Source of the DNA: Seleniivibrio sp.
GTDB lineage: Bacteria; Chrysiogenota; Deferribacteres; Deferribacterales; Geovibrionaceae
Assembly (NCBI RefSeq): GCF_021209385.1
Contig: NZ_JAJOIL010000037.1
Coordinates: forward strand, 1 to 64,000
Length of the DNA stretch: 64,000 bases
Direction of reading: 5' to 3'
Shown: positions 26,285 to 34,721 of the stretch, piece by piece
How the letters are laid out: every line of letters starts with the position of its first letter
How positions within the stretch are numbered: position 1 is the first letter of the stretch
Position numbers and translations under genes: made by a program
The notes under the pieces: generated by a model
What the model saw: the letters and a program-made list of their open reading frames with translations, nothing else
Database searches by the model: none
Told to the model about the DNA's origin: nothing

Positions 26285-27249
26285 TGCACGATTTTTTTAA
26301 CGTTCAGGACATACAGGACGAATACGATCTTGTAATTCTCGGAGCAGGTCCCGCAGGTCTCACCGCAGGGATGTACGCATCCAGAGATAAACTGAAAGTG
26401 CTGATACTTGAAAAACAATTCCCCGGCGGCTACGTTGCCATAACAGAATGGGTTGAGAATTTTCCGGGCTTCTTCGACGGCATCATGGGCGCAGACCTGT
26501 CAGAAAAATTTTATCACCACGCGGTCAAGTTCGGCACACTCATACGCAACGGAAACTGCACAAAGATAGAACTGGATGGCGATTATAAAATCGTCCACAT
26601 AGAAAATCGCGCGAACCCCGTTAAAGCAAAAGCTGTCATAATAGGCTTCGGATGCGAACCCAAAAGACTGGACGTACCAGGTGAAAGCAGATTTTACGGC
26701 AGAGGAGTTTCCTTCTGCGCAACCTGCGACGGGTCGTTCTATAAAGACCGCGTTGTTGCAAGCGTAGGCGGAGGCGATTCCGCCATCGAAGAGGGAGAAT
26801 ACCTCACCCGCTTCGCTTCAAAAGTTTACGTTATCCACAGACGCGACACATTCCGCGCATCAAACCTTGCAATGGAACGCGCTCATGCAAACCCGAAAAT
26901 GGAGTTCATCACAGATACTGTGGTTGATTCAGTAAACGGCGAAACAAAGGTCACAGGGTTAACACTTAAAAACCTGAAAACAGGCGAAAAAAGTGAGCTT
27001 GTCGTTGACGGACTGTTCGTTTTCATCGGACACACAGCAAAAACAGAGCTTGTTAAAGACCTTGTAAAAACCGACGAATGGGGCTTTATAGTGGCTGACG
27101 AATCCACGAAGACATCCGTTCCCGGCATATTTGTTGCAGGCGACGTACGCGCAAAAGAGATCAGACAGATAACAACGGCTGTTTCCGACGGCACGGTCGC
27201 CGCCAAAAATGCTGAGAAATACATAAACGAAACCTTTGTGAAGGCATAA
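26284..27249 (+). CDS. trxB: Thioredoxin reductase-like flavoprotein
   Basis: A 321-aa FAD/NAD(P)H enzyme. FAD site LVILGAGPAGLTAGMYASR, redox pair CATCDGSF near residue 143, NADPH site SVGGGDSAIEEGEYL, and a second FAD motif GIFVAGDVRAKEIRQ. This is the low-molecular-weight TrxB architecture and length. Whether its partner is a thioredoxin or another redoxin is not visible here; the adjacent thioredoxin-fold protein lacks cysteines. Confidence 0.9.
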   Translation: MHDFFNVQDIQDEYDLVILGAGPAGLTAGMYASRDKLKVLILEKQFPGGYVAITEWVENFPGFFDGIMGADLSEKFYHHAVKFGTLIRNGNCTKIELDGDYKIVHIENRANPVKAKAVIIGFGCEPKRLDVPGESRFYGRGVSFCATCDGSFYKDRVVASVGGGDSAIEEGEYLTRFASKVYVIHRRDTFRASNLAMERAHANPKMEFITDTVVDSVNGETKVTGLTLKNLKTGEKSELVVDGLFVFIGHTAKTELVKDLVKTDEWGFIVADESTKTSVPGIFVAGDVRAKEIRQITTAVSDGTVAAKNAEKYINETFVKA

Positions 27250-27250
27250 A

Positions 27251-28072
27251 TTGAGCGCTCTGCCTCCCGTTACGTTTGTTCCGACACCAATAGGTAATCT
27301 GGGGGACATCACTCTGCGCAGTCTGGAAGCGCTGAAAGACTGCGACGTTGTTTTTGCGGAGGACACCCGCACGGCAAAGTCGCTTCTGAACGCTCTGGAC
27401 ATCAAAAAACCGGTGGAATCATACCACAAAGATAACGAAGTTCAGGCATCCGCAAAAGTGCTGAACACTGTCAGCGGCGGAAAGACAATCTGCGTCATCT
27501 CCGAAGCAGGAACCCCATGCATCAGCGACCCAGGCAATACACTCACATCAGTTCTTGTGCGTGAAAACGTAAAATTTCAGGCACTGCCCGGAGCAACGGC
27601 ATTCGTCCCAGCACTCATGATGTCGGGCTTTGACATATCCGACTTCTATTTCCACGGGTTTCTACCGCACAAGCCCACAGAGCGCCTCAAAACGGCGGAA
27701 TCTCTGACCATATACAACACTGTGATAGCTTTTTACGAATCCCCGCACAGGATAGAGGATACCCTTAAAACACTTCTTGAAGTATTTCCTGCACCGATAT
27801 TCTGCGCGAGAGAAATAACCAAAATGTTTGAATCATCATACTTCATAAACAGCGAAGCGGATATTGAACAGATAGTCAGAAAAGGCGAATTTGTAGTCGC
27901 AGTGAACAACAGAAAGAAGGAATCACAGGAATCGCCCACAGACTGCGGAGAAACCGCTAAAAAGCTTATCAAAGCGGGCTACAGCTCAAAGGACACCGTG
28001 AATATCCTGAAAGCGCTCGGTTACAAGCGCAACGATGCCTACTCAGCGGTACAGGAGATTGTAGAATCCTGA
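27251..28072 (+). CDS. rsmI: 16S rRNA (cytidine1402-2'-O)-methyltransferase
   Basis: A 273-aa tetrapyrrole-methylase-fold enzyme modifying C1402 in the decoding centre. Motifs: VPTPIGNLGDITLRSLEAL, VFAEDTR, ISEAGTPCISDPG, LPGATAFVPAL, FHGFLPHK and YESPHRIEDTL. It uses a TTG start one base after the trxB stop. It ends the operon and overlaps the convergent PH-like gene by 30 bases. Confidence 0.95.
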   Translation: MSALPPVTFVPTPIGNLGDITLRSLEALKDCDVVFAEDTRTAKSLLNALDIKKPVESYHKDNEVQASAKVLNTVSGGKTICVISEAGTPCISDPGNTLTSVLVRENVKFQALPGATAFVPALMMSGFDISDFYFHGFLPHKPTERLKTAESLTIYNTVIAFYESPHRIEDTLKTLLEVFPAPIFCAREITKMFESSYFINSEADIEQIVRKGEFVVAVNNRKKESQESPTDCGETAKKLIKAGYSSKDTVNILKALGYKRNDAYSAVQEIVES

Positions 28073-28558
28073 CAGGATAAAGAACAGAGAACCAGCCGCC
28101 ATCAGCAAAAACAGGAATATCTTCTTACGTCTTATCAGCTTATGAGTTATCTTTTCCAGCGATGGTTTAACACCCTCCGGAACGCTTACACGAAGCATAT
28201 TCACAAACTCTTCAAAATCCCCGTACAGAGATGATATGAAAACGAACTTGTGAGGGTCGGAAAGAATAAGTATTACCCGCCAGCGCAGATTGACAATGCC
28301 GATCTCCTCCAGTTCGGAGAGTTTTATACTTTTACAGCCCATCAGGTTTCTAAGACTGACCTCGCCGTTTTCAACACTTACGCGGCTGACCAGCATACTG
28401 GTCAGGTTATAGAGCAGAAAAACGGTCAGAACGGCACACACTGCGGCAGAACCGCCTGAACCTTCCCTTGTAATGAATGAGAATGAAAAGAACAGTGACG
28501 AAACAAAAAGGACTATCATTCCGTAAAGAAGTTTTCTGCTGATCTTATAGACCGTCAA
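28043..28558 (-). CDS. Membrane protein with PH-like domain, unknown function
   Basis: A 171-aa protein with two N-terminal hydrophobic helices (about 11-28 and 38-55), a soluble middle of beta-rich character (VSVENGEVSLRNLMGCKSIKLSELEEIGI), and a final hydrophobic helix (FLFLLMAAGSLFFIL). The layout resembles bacterial PH-domain membrane proteins. It is coupled to the upstream TPR gene (14-base overlap). Role unknown. Confidence 0.7.
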   Translation of the reverse strand: MTVYKISRKLLYGMIVLFVSSLFFSFSFITREGSGGSAAVCAVLTVFLLYNLTSMLVSRVSVENGEVSLRNLMGCKSIKLSELEEIGIVNLRWRVILILSDPHKFVFISSLYGDFEEFVNMLRVSVPEGVKPSLEKITHKLIRRKKIFLFLLMAAGSLFFILSGFYNLLYR

Positions 28559-31370
28559 TGCTTATCTCCAATGGCAAATCGCTCAGGAAGTTTTTCTTCT
28601 GCTTTTCTATATCATTGATTGTGTTCAGTGTCATTTCAAAATTTTCACTGCGAAGCGCATAGACCATACGCACCTCTTTTCCGGTCATCTCCTGCGGATA
28701 GTTCTTCATATACTCGGATACGTTGTCCATCAGCCTTCTGCTGTTATAATTCAGCACGAAGTACATCAGTTTATAATAATCCGTATATCTGTCTGAAGCG
28801 CGGAGATTTGCAAGCGACGTATAAGAAGCTTCCGCGTTCACAAAGTCCTCTATCCAGAGGAAATAGTACAGCGACGCCTTATAAAGCTCTTTATATCTGA
28901 TATCTATGGCGCTCATCTGCTGCAAATATTTAAGAGCATTAGCTTTATCTTTCAGCATTATGCTGTAGTAAACCATCTCTTTGAGAGCGGCTTTATCGTC
29001 TTTATAATCCGTAAAGTTGAAAACAGCAGGCTTTTTTCCACGTTTCAGAAGCGCGTATGACTTCATGAACTTATATGCCCTGTCGTTGATCAGCCCCATA
29101 TCCACTGATGTGTTGAGACCTTCATCTGTCGCCGTCAGATCCCAGAGAACGCGTCCTCTGTAGATACTGCGTCTGTTGTTCAAAGGTGCAAGAGACTTAT
29201 GTCCGCTGCCTGACATATAATCCGCGATTGCGTATATATTGCTGAAATAAGTGTTCTTATTCTTATAAGGTTCAAGGTCTGATTTCACTTTTTTGTACAT
29301 ACCAAGTCCGGTATCCGCCAGAAATGAAGAATAAAGTATCGGTTCCGGCAGATTCCGTTTTGATTCCACCGATTGAATGGCGCGGTCTCGCACTATGTTG
29401 TAATAGTCTGCGGGCGTTGTAGTCTTCGCCAAAAGGCGCATTGTCGCCGCAAGACCGAGGTATGCCGGAAAGTGATAGTTGTTTTGCAAAACAGCAGTAT
29501 CAAAATATTTCGACGCAAGATCCGGTTCGCCGAGATTCATCTTCGCAAGCCCCATATTGTAAAGCGTATATGGGTTATTGTTCAGCATATCATTGGCTTT
29601 ATTGAATTTCTCAAACGCTTCCTTAAACCTGTAGGCGAACATGTCCGCCACTCCGGCGTTGTTCATCTTTATCCCTTCGGAAAACTCAACAGAACGCTCA
29701 AGTTCCCGAAGAGCGCTTAATTTATTATTATCCTGCAGGAGCTTATAACCCATCGCCACGAAATTCATCATTTCAGAAGGTTCGATAAACAGCGGATAGA
29801 GCATGAGAGAAAGCATCTGCTCGTATTTCCCGTCGAACCTGTACGAGAAATCTATATCCTCCATCCTTGGAATGAGATGAAACTTGACGTTTGTAGCGCG
29901 GGAGAAAGCATCGCTCCGCTTCATCTGCTCAGCCACAGTCTCTTTCAATCCTTCCACATTGTTGGTATTGAAATACACTGCGGCGCGATACCAGAAATAT
30001 TCAGGACGGGATTTACTTATCCTTTTGGCGTAGGTTAATACGTTGTCATATTTCTTATATTTCAGGTTTATGTAGGCCTGATAAATATAATAGTCGTTGT
30101 CGGTTTCCGGCGGGATATTTTCTATGAACCTTCTTGCAGGAACCATTTTATCTTTATAGATATAGTAAGCCACGCGGGCAAGATTCAGGAATGGTGAAGA
30201 CCTGTCGGAAAGCAGCTCAGGTTCAACGGAAGATATATCTTCATAATATATTATCCTATGTTTCACAACCATGTATAGCATATCATCAGTTTTAAAACGT
30301 TCGTATGATGCGGTGGCAAGATTGCCGGCATCGGCTATCTCACCCATTCCGAGAAGTATTTCATATTTCAATCTGTAATATTCTGTTTTGTCCGGAAATT
30401 CATTGATAAGTGCGGTTATTTCCTTGTTAGCATCCTTATATTGCCCGTCCAGATAATGCGCTTTCGCGAGTCTGAAACGATATTCCTCAAGCGGATTCTT
30501 TTCAATAAGTTCCTTAAGAAGAGTTACAGTGCTTTTGTTGTCGCCCAGAGCGGCATAGTTCAGCGCGGCAAGGTTCACAGCCTCTTCGGTGCGGTAAAGC
30601 TCCATAGCTTTCAGCGCGTTGGCAAGCCCTTGCTGGTACATCCCTTCATTATAGTATGCACTGGCAAGGTTATAATAATCCGTATAATCCTTGTATTGCA
30701 GGTTTTCTAGGATAGCGATGCCATCTTTATACTCGCCGATGGTCATCAGGAAATATGCGTAGTTTGACTGAACGTATTTGGAGTGTTCGCCCTTTTTCAT
30801 AGCCTCCTGAAAATATTCGGCGGCAAGTGCCGTCTCTCCGCGTTTCAGGTGTATGTTCGCCATGTTCACAAGCATCTTAGCCGTACTGGCATTATTATCT
30901 TTGAGAAGTCTGCGTACTATTTTTTCCGCCTCTTCCAGCTTTCCGGTCTGCATAAGGACAACGCCGAGGTTCATGTATGCTTCTTTGAAGTTCGGATTTT
31001 CCTGAACGGCCTGACGGAAAGCGTCTTCCGCCTTGTCGATATCGCCAAGCAGATAATAGCTGACGCCCATGTTATAAAAAGCGATGGAACGGTTCTGTGC
31101 CAACGCCTCACTGTAAAATTCTATAGCGTTATTGAATTCGCCTTTAAGGAAGAAATCGTTACCTTTAGTGATGTTTTCATTAGAGCTTATGATGGGTGAA
31201 ACGATAGGCTGAGTATCGGTTATCTTCTCGTCCAGCTTCGGCTGGGGTTTGTCCTCTTTTGAACAGGAAAACATCAGCACAGACAGAAATACTGCTGCGA
31301 TGATAACAACGCGGTACGGCAGACGCAAACGTGAAAACCTGTTTTTTTCCCTGTTCATGTCCGGCGGCAT
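28545..31370 (-). CDS. Large TPR-repeat lipoprotein
   Basis: A 941-aa protein with a lipoprotein signal (hydrophobic 20-34, LMFSC with Cys36) and about 20 TPR-like helical hairpins over the rest. The clearest TPRs are near the N-terminus (AIAFYNMGVSYYLLGDIDKAEDAFRQ, AYMNLGVVLMQTGKLEEAEKI). Later repeats are more diverged and Tyr-rich. Such proteins scaffold envelope or secretion complexes, but no partner motif is seen. The track start is kept because GGAGGG lies 10 bases before it; Met5 is the alternative. LspA in this window would process it. Confidence 0.82.
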   Translation of the reverse strand: MPPDMNREKNRFSRLRLPYRVVIIAAVFLSVLMFSCSKEDKPQPKLDEKITDTQPIVSPIISSNENITKGNDFFLKGEFNNAIEFYSEALAQNRSIAFYNMGVSYYLLGDIDKAEDAFRQAVQENPNFKEAYMNLGVVLMQTGKLEEAEKIVRRLLKDNNASTAKMLVNMANIHLKRGETALAAEYFQEAMKKGEHSKYVQSNYAYFLMTIGEYKDGIAILENLQYKDYTDYYNLASAYYNEGMYQQGLANALKAMELYRTEEAVNLAALNYAALGDNKSTVTLLKELIEKNPLEEYRFRLAKAHYLDGQYKDANKEITALINEFPDKTEYYRLKYEILLGMGEIADAGNLATASYERFKTDDMLYMVVKHRIIYYEDISSVEPELLSDRSSPFLNLARVAYYIYKDKMVPARRFIENIPPETDNDYYIYQAYINLKYKKYDNVLTYAKRISKSRPEYFWYRAAVYFNTNNVEGLKETVAEQMKRSDAFSRATNVKFHLIPRMEDIDFSYRFDGKYEQMLSLMLYPLFIEPSEMMNFVAMGYKLLQDNNKLSALRELERSVEFSEGIKMNNAGVADMFAYRFKEAFEKFNKANDMLNNNPYTLYNMGLAKMNLGEPDLASKYFDTAVLQNNYHFPAYLGLAATMRLLAKTTTPADYYNIVRDRAIQSVESKRNLPEPILYSSFLADTGLGMYKKVKSDLEPYKNKNTYFSNIYAIADYMSGSGHKSLAPLNNRRSIYRGRVLWDLTATDEGLNTSVDMGLINDRAYKFMKSYALLKRGKKPAVFNFTDYKDDKAALKEMVYYSIMLKDKANALKYLQQMSAIDIRYKELYKASLYYFLWIEDFVNAEASYTSLANLRASDRYTDYYKLMYFVLNYNSRRLMDNVSEYMKNYPQEMTGKEVRMVYALRSENFEMTLNTINDIEKQKKNFLSDLPLEISIDGL

Positions 31371-31575
31371 AATCCGTTATCCCTCCGGTACTTTATATTT
31401 TTATGAGGCAAATCCCGACTCCGTTCGGAAAACCTTCCGTGGTAGTTAAATCGGATATTCTGCCTAAAAGTTGATATCGTATTTAACTCATACAGTGTTA
31501 TTATAAATTATATAAAATACTACTTAAAAAAAACAAACTTTAAACTGTAATCTATAATTAAACAGGGGATTCTAA

Positions 31576-32169
31576 ATGTTCAAGAAATTTTTCCGTTATA
31601 CCCAAAATAATTTTTTATACATTATAATAATTATATCTTTAATGCTTTTAATAACCGGACTACTTGGAAAATATCATGAACCTTCATCTGAGTGTGAATT
31701 TAAAATATTGTCATTGAAGTATTCGTATTTTGAAGCACTGTTTAATGCACTCGCATTTTGCGCGATTCTTCTTTCTCTAATATTGCAAGAGAAGTCAATA
31801 AAAAGAATTCAAAAAGAATCAACTGAAAAAGCATTTATGGGTATGTTAGAGAAGTTTAATGAAAGACAATATAGTTTCAAAATATCAATTAGTAACAAAG
31901 ATACCACATCAGTTATAGATGGTTACAAAGCCTTGAGGCATTTTTGCAATGGAGAAATAGCCAACATAAATGGGCTATTTAAAAACAACCCAAATGAAAT
32001 GGAAGCAAAGCAATCACTCGCAAAATACAGAGAAGCTATATTAAACTCTGAAACCCATGACTATCTTTTTGCAAATTTCGGAGGTCTATTATATTCGTTT
32101 GATTATGTTGAAAAAAATTTAAACAAACAAGATGCAGAAACTCTAATTAATTATTTTTTGAATCAATGA
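31576..32169 (+). CDS. AbiC-like (putative phage abortive infection) membrane protein, N-terminal part
   Basis: A 197-aa AT-rich gene. Two hydrophobic helices (about 13-32 and 52-70) are followed by a charged segment (QEKSIKRIQKESTEKAFMGMLEKFNER) and a helical domain, the usual order of putAbiC-family proteins, which however run further. The continuation appears in another frame from 32166 (next entry). A TATAAT box at 31553-31558 and AGGGGA before the ATG show that it can be expressed. Its AT content and isolation between unrelated housekeeping genes suggest acquisition by transfer. If the family assignment is right it would be a phage-defence gene, probably damaged. Confidence 0.6.
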   Translation: MFKKFFRYTQNNFLYIIIIISLMLLITGLLGKYHEPSSECEFKILSLKYSYFEALFNALAFCAILLSLILQEKSIKRIQKESTEKAFMGMLEKFNERQYSFKISISNKDTTSVIDGYKALRHFCNGEIANINGLFKNNPNEMEAKQSLAKYREAILNSETHDYLFANFGGLLYSFDYVEKNLNKQDAETLINYFLNQ

Positions 32170-32345
32170 CTCAAACAGATAAAGGGCTGCTTGCCTTATA
32201 TATTTCAAGCACGCATTACGACAATCAAGAAAAATATGAGAAATACCTAGATAAAATCAATTTAGAACATTTTGAGCATATCCAAAGAGTAGTCGACGCT
32301 TACAATGTTTTCAGAAAATGCATGTTTAACAAAAAACCTATCTGA
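32166..32345 (+). pseudogene. Shifted C-terminal piece of the AbiC-like gene
   Basis: A 59-aa frame (MTQTDKGLLALYISSTHYD ...) too short for the ORF track. Its ATG overlaps the upstream TGA as ATGA. Its content fits the place where AbiC-like proteins continue after the TM and helical region, with an LLLLFY-like strand followed by KYEKYLDKINLEHFEHI. A one-base shift joins the two frames into one protein of about 255 aa. It may be a mutation, a coupled second cistron, or a -1 frameshift site. Its end overlaps the convergent rnhA by eight bases. Confidence 0.45.
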
Positions 32346-32739
32346 CGGCTTCGTCAATGGCTTCGTTGGCAAGCCTGTCGGCTGTTTTGTTCTGCGCGCG
32401 GGGAACGTGGGTGAAAGTGACATTTTTTCCCGCAAGAACAGAGTCAAGCTCCTGTTTCAGCGGGATTATGTTCGGATGTTTCACTTTATATTCGCCCTTC
32501 ATCTGTTTAACGACAAGTTCAGAATCCAGAAAGAAATTGATCTCTTTTTCATCTTTAACAAGAGGGCTTTTTGCAGCCTCGATAACGGCTGTGTATTCTG
32601 CGAAATTGTTTGTTGCCTGTCCGAGATATTTTTTACCGGTGTAAATCTCCACTCCGTCGGCATAGACAGCAAAACCGCAGGCAGCGTGTCCCGGGTTACC
32701 CCGTGACGCGCCGTCTGTGTATATATCAATTTTCGGCAT
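32338..32739 (-). CDS. rnhA: Ribonuclease HI
   Basis: A 133-aa enzyme cutting RNA in RNA-DNA hybrids. Active-site residues are in IYTDGASRGNPG (Asp), NNFAEYTAV (Glu), FFLDSELVVKQM (Asp) and TADRLANEA (Asp). The ATG at 32739 (MPKIDIYTDG) matches the family N-terminus; the 29 extra residues in the track read through the preceding gene. It overlaps the zinc-ribbon gene by 14 bases. Confidence 0.93.
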   Translation of the reverse strand: MPKIDIYTDGASRGNPGHAACGFAVYADGVEIYTGKKYLGQATNNFAEYTAVIEAAKSPLVKDEKEINFFLDSELVVKQMKGEYKVKHPNIIPLKQELDSVLAGKNVTFTHVPRAQNKTADRLANEAIDEAVR

Positions 32740-33457
32740 TAGCATTTTCTTCTTCGGGAAGTGCGTAAAGGAATCGCTGACAGTTAGGACACTGGAGAAG
32801 TTCTTTCTCTTTCTTGACCTCAACATAAAGCTGGGGCGGAATTTTTATGCAGCAGCCGGTGCAGGTTTCGTTCTCAACGCGAACAACGGCGAGGTTGTGT
32901 CTTGCGTCTCTGATTCTTTCATATTTCGCGAGCATAGGTCTTTTGATAGCCTTAATTGCCTCCGCTCTTGCTGCCTTGTCTTCGGCAAGCCTGTTTATAA
33001 GCTCTGCGTTCTCCTCATCTTTCTGGGTTCTGGTGAACTCAAGCTCTTCTTTCATTTTTTCAAGCTTATCGATGACAGACTGATTTTCAGCCTTGTATTT
33101 GTCCACTGATTCAGAAAGCTCAGCAAGTCTGAGTTCTGATTCATAGACGTTCTTTTTAAGAGTGTCCATCTCTTTAAGCACAGCTTCGTATTCCTTGTTG
33201 TTCTTCACATCGGGAAGTTTTTTCTGTGCTTTCTCAAGGAGAACTTTGCCCTCTTCATAGGCTGTTTCCACCTGAGTTTTAGCGGCAAGATCCTTTTCAT
33301 ATTTTGCATTGAATTCGTCAAAAGCCGCCTGTGCTTTATCAAGCTCCGACTGCGCCTTCTGAACATACTCAGGCTGACCTGCGAGTTTTGCCTCCGCATC
33401 GGCAACCAGATTGTCCAGACGCTGAATCTCGATAAGCTGCGAAATGATCTCCAACAT
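32726..33457 (-). CDS. Coiled-coil zinc-ribbon protein (CT398/zf-RING_7 family)
   Basis: A 243-aa protein: a long antiparallel coiled coil (about 10-180) followed by a four-cysteine zinc ribbon (ETCTGCCIKIPPQ ... LLQCPNCQRFLY). This is the widespread family usually found beside Nif3-like and rnhA genes, as here. Its biochemical role is not established; nucleic-acid or trafficking functions have been proposed for relatives. Confidence 0.88.
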   Translation of the reverse strand: MLEIISQLIEIQRLDNLVADAEAKLAGQPEYVQKAQSELDKAQAAFDEFNAKYEKDLAAKTQVETAYEEGKVLLEKAQKKLPDVKNNKEYEAVLKEMDTLKKNVYESELRLAELSESVDKYKAENQSVIDKLEKMKEELEFTRTQKDEENAELINRLAEDKAARAEAIKAIKRPMLAKYERIRDARHNLAVVRVENETCTGCCIKIPPQLYVEVKKEKELLQCPNCQRFLYALPEEENANAEN

Positions 33458-33462
33458 GTACT

Positions 33463-34563
33463 TTACCTCCAGTTGATGATAGGCGGTTCTTCGTCTATCA
33501 ACACTGATTTTATATTAAACTTTACACTCAATTTCTCTGCCAGATACTTCATAAAAATCCGTTCGGTGTGGAAATGTCCGGCATCAACAATGGTTATGCC
33601 TGCCTCGCGGGCGTCAAGCGCCTCGTGATGCTTCATATCGCCCGTAACAAGGACATCTGCCCTGCCGATGCATTTTTTCCATACAGAGGCTCCGCTGCCT
33701 GTTACAACTGCAAAACGTTTAACCCTGCCTGAAAGATCGGAATTATTCACCCGGAGTGCGTCAGCACCGAGGACAAAACGCACATGGTCAAGAAAACGTG
33801 ACATCGGCATAGCCGTTTCGTATGAAGCCACACGTCCAAGTCCGTATTCAGCGCCGCCGATAACAGGATAAACGTCATAAGCAACTTCTTCGTACGGGTG
33901 AGCTTTTATTACTTCTTTTATGAGATTGTTTACTTTTGATTTTTCGATGATGGATTCGATACGGTGTTCGTGGACTTCTTCCATTTCGCCGGGTCTGCCG
34001 ATGAAAGGATTTGCACCGTCACAAGGTCTGAAACGTCCTGTTCCCTCTGCTGAAAAGGAAACGTCCGAATAATTTCCTATATTTCCCGCACCCGCCGCCG
34101 CCATGGCATCCCTGACAGCCTGAGAGTGCGAAACAGGCACAAAGACGACGAATTTCACCATTTCGATATGTCCCTCTGTTATGAGGTTCTCCTCAACTTT
34201 GCCGCCGAGAAGCGCACAAAGGTGATCGTTAAGGCTGTAATCCGCAAGATCGAGGCTTGTGTGGTGCGAAAGAACTGCGAGTCCGTTTTGAATAGCTTTA
34301 ATAACTTTTCTGTCGAAAGGTTTGTCGAAGTTAAGACTTTTCAGTGAGCCAAAAAAAAGGGGGTGATGAGTTATCAGAACCTCACACCCCTCTTCTATTG
34401 CTTTGTTAATAACCTTTTCTGAAGGATCAAGTGCAAATGCGGCTTTAGTGATCTCCCTGTCGTCAGGTACAATCTGGTTCCCGCTGTTGTCCCAGTCATA
34501 TTGACGGTCACGGTCAGCGATCCCCTTCTCCAAATAGTTTCGTAAATCTCTTATCCTTGCCAC
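33463..34563 (-). CDS. Nif3-like dinuclear metal centre protein
   Basis: A 366-aa protein of the Nif3/YbgI (DUF34) family in its long form. Metal ligands appear in LITHHPLFFGSLKSL, HTSLDLA and the C-terminal VTGDMKHHEALDAREAG and VDAGHFHTE. The middle section (about 130-235) is the PII/CutA-like insertion. It starts with GTG after AAAGGAC. GTP cyclohydrolase 1 type 2 annotations for the family are unproven. Confidence 0.9.
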   Translation of the reverse strand: MARIRDLRNYLEKGIADRDRQYDWDNSGNQIVPDDREITKAAFALDPSEKVINKAIEEGCEVLITHHPLFFGSLKSLNFDKPFDRKVIKAIQNGLAVLSHHTSLDLADYSLNDHLCALLGGKVEENLITEGHIEMVKFVVFVPVSHSQAVRDAMAAAGAGNIGNYSDVSFSAEGTGRFRPCDGANPFIGRPGEMEEVHEHRIESIIEKSKVNNLIKEVIKAHPYEEVAYDVYPVIGGAEYGLGRVASYETAMPMSRFLDHVRFVLGADALRVNNSDLSGRVKRFAVVTGSGASVWKKCIGRADVLVTGDMKHHEALDAREAGITIVDAGHFHTERIFMKYLAEKLSVKFNIKSVLIDEEPPIINWR

Positions 34564-34601
34564 TTAGTCCTTTCTCTGTGATATTTAAAAGTTAAAAAAA
34601 A

Positions 34602-34675
34602 TGGGCCAAGCTGGACTCGAACCAGCGACCTACCGGTTATGAGCCGGTGGCTCTAGCCAACTGAGCTATTGGCCC
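34602..34675 (-). tRNA. tRNA with CAT anticodon, more likely Ile2 than Met
   Basis: A 74-base cloverleaf on the minus strand: acceptor GGGCCAA/TTGGCCC with discriminator A, D arm AGCTCAGTTGGCTAGAGC, anticodon stem-loop CCGGCTCATAACCGG and T arm CTGGTTCGAGTCCAG. CCA is not encoded; a T-run follows. CAT could be elongator Met or lysidine-modified Ile. Pairs C4-G69 and C5-G68 and the GGTCGCTGGTTC segment are those of E. coli tRNA-Ile2 recognised by TilS, while the initiator A1-C72 mismatch is absent. Confidence 0.93.
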
Positions 34676-34721
34676 TTGGGAGTGATGTTTTTACTCGTAA
34701 ATTACGGTTTTGTCAAGACTT

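Noticed and set aside
32305-32706. 133-aa plus-strand ORF after the AbiC-like gene
   Set aside because: Antisense to rnhA; does not continue the AbiC-like protein.
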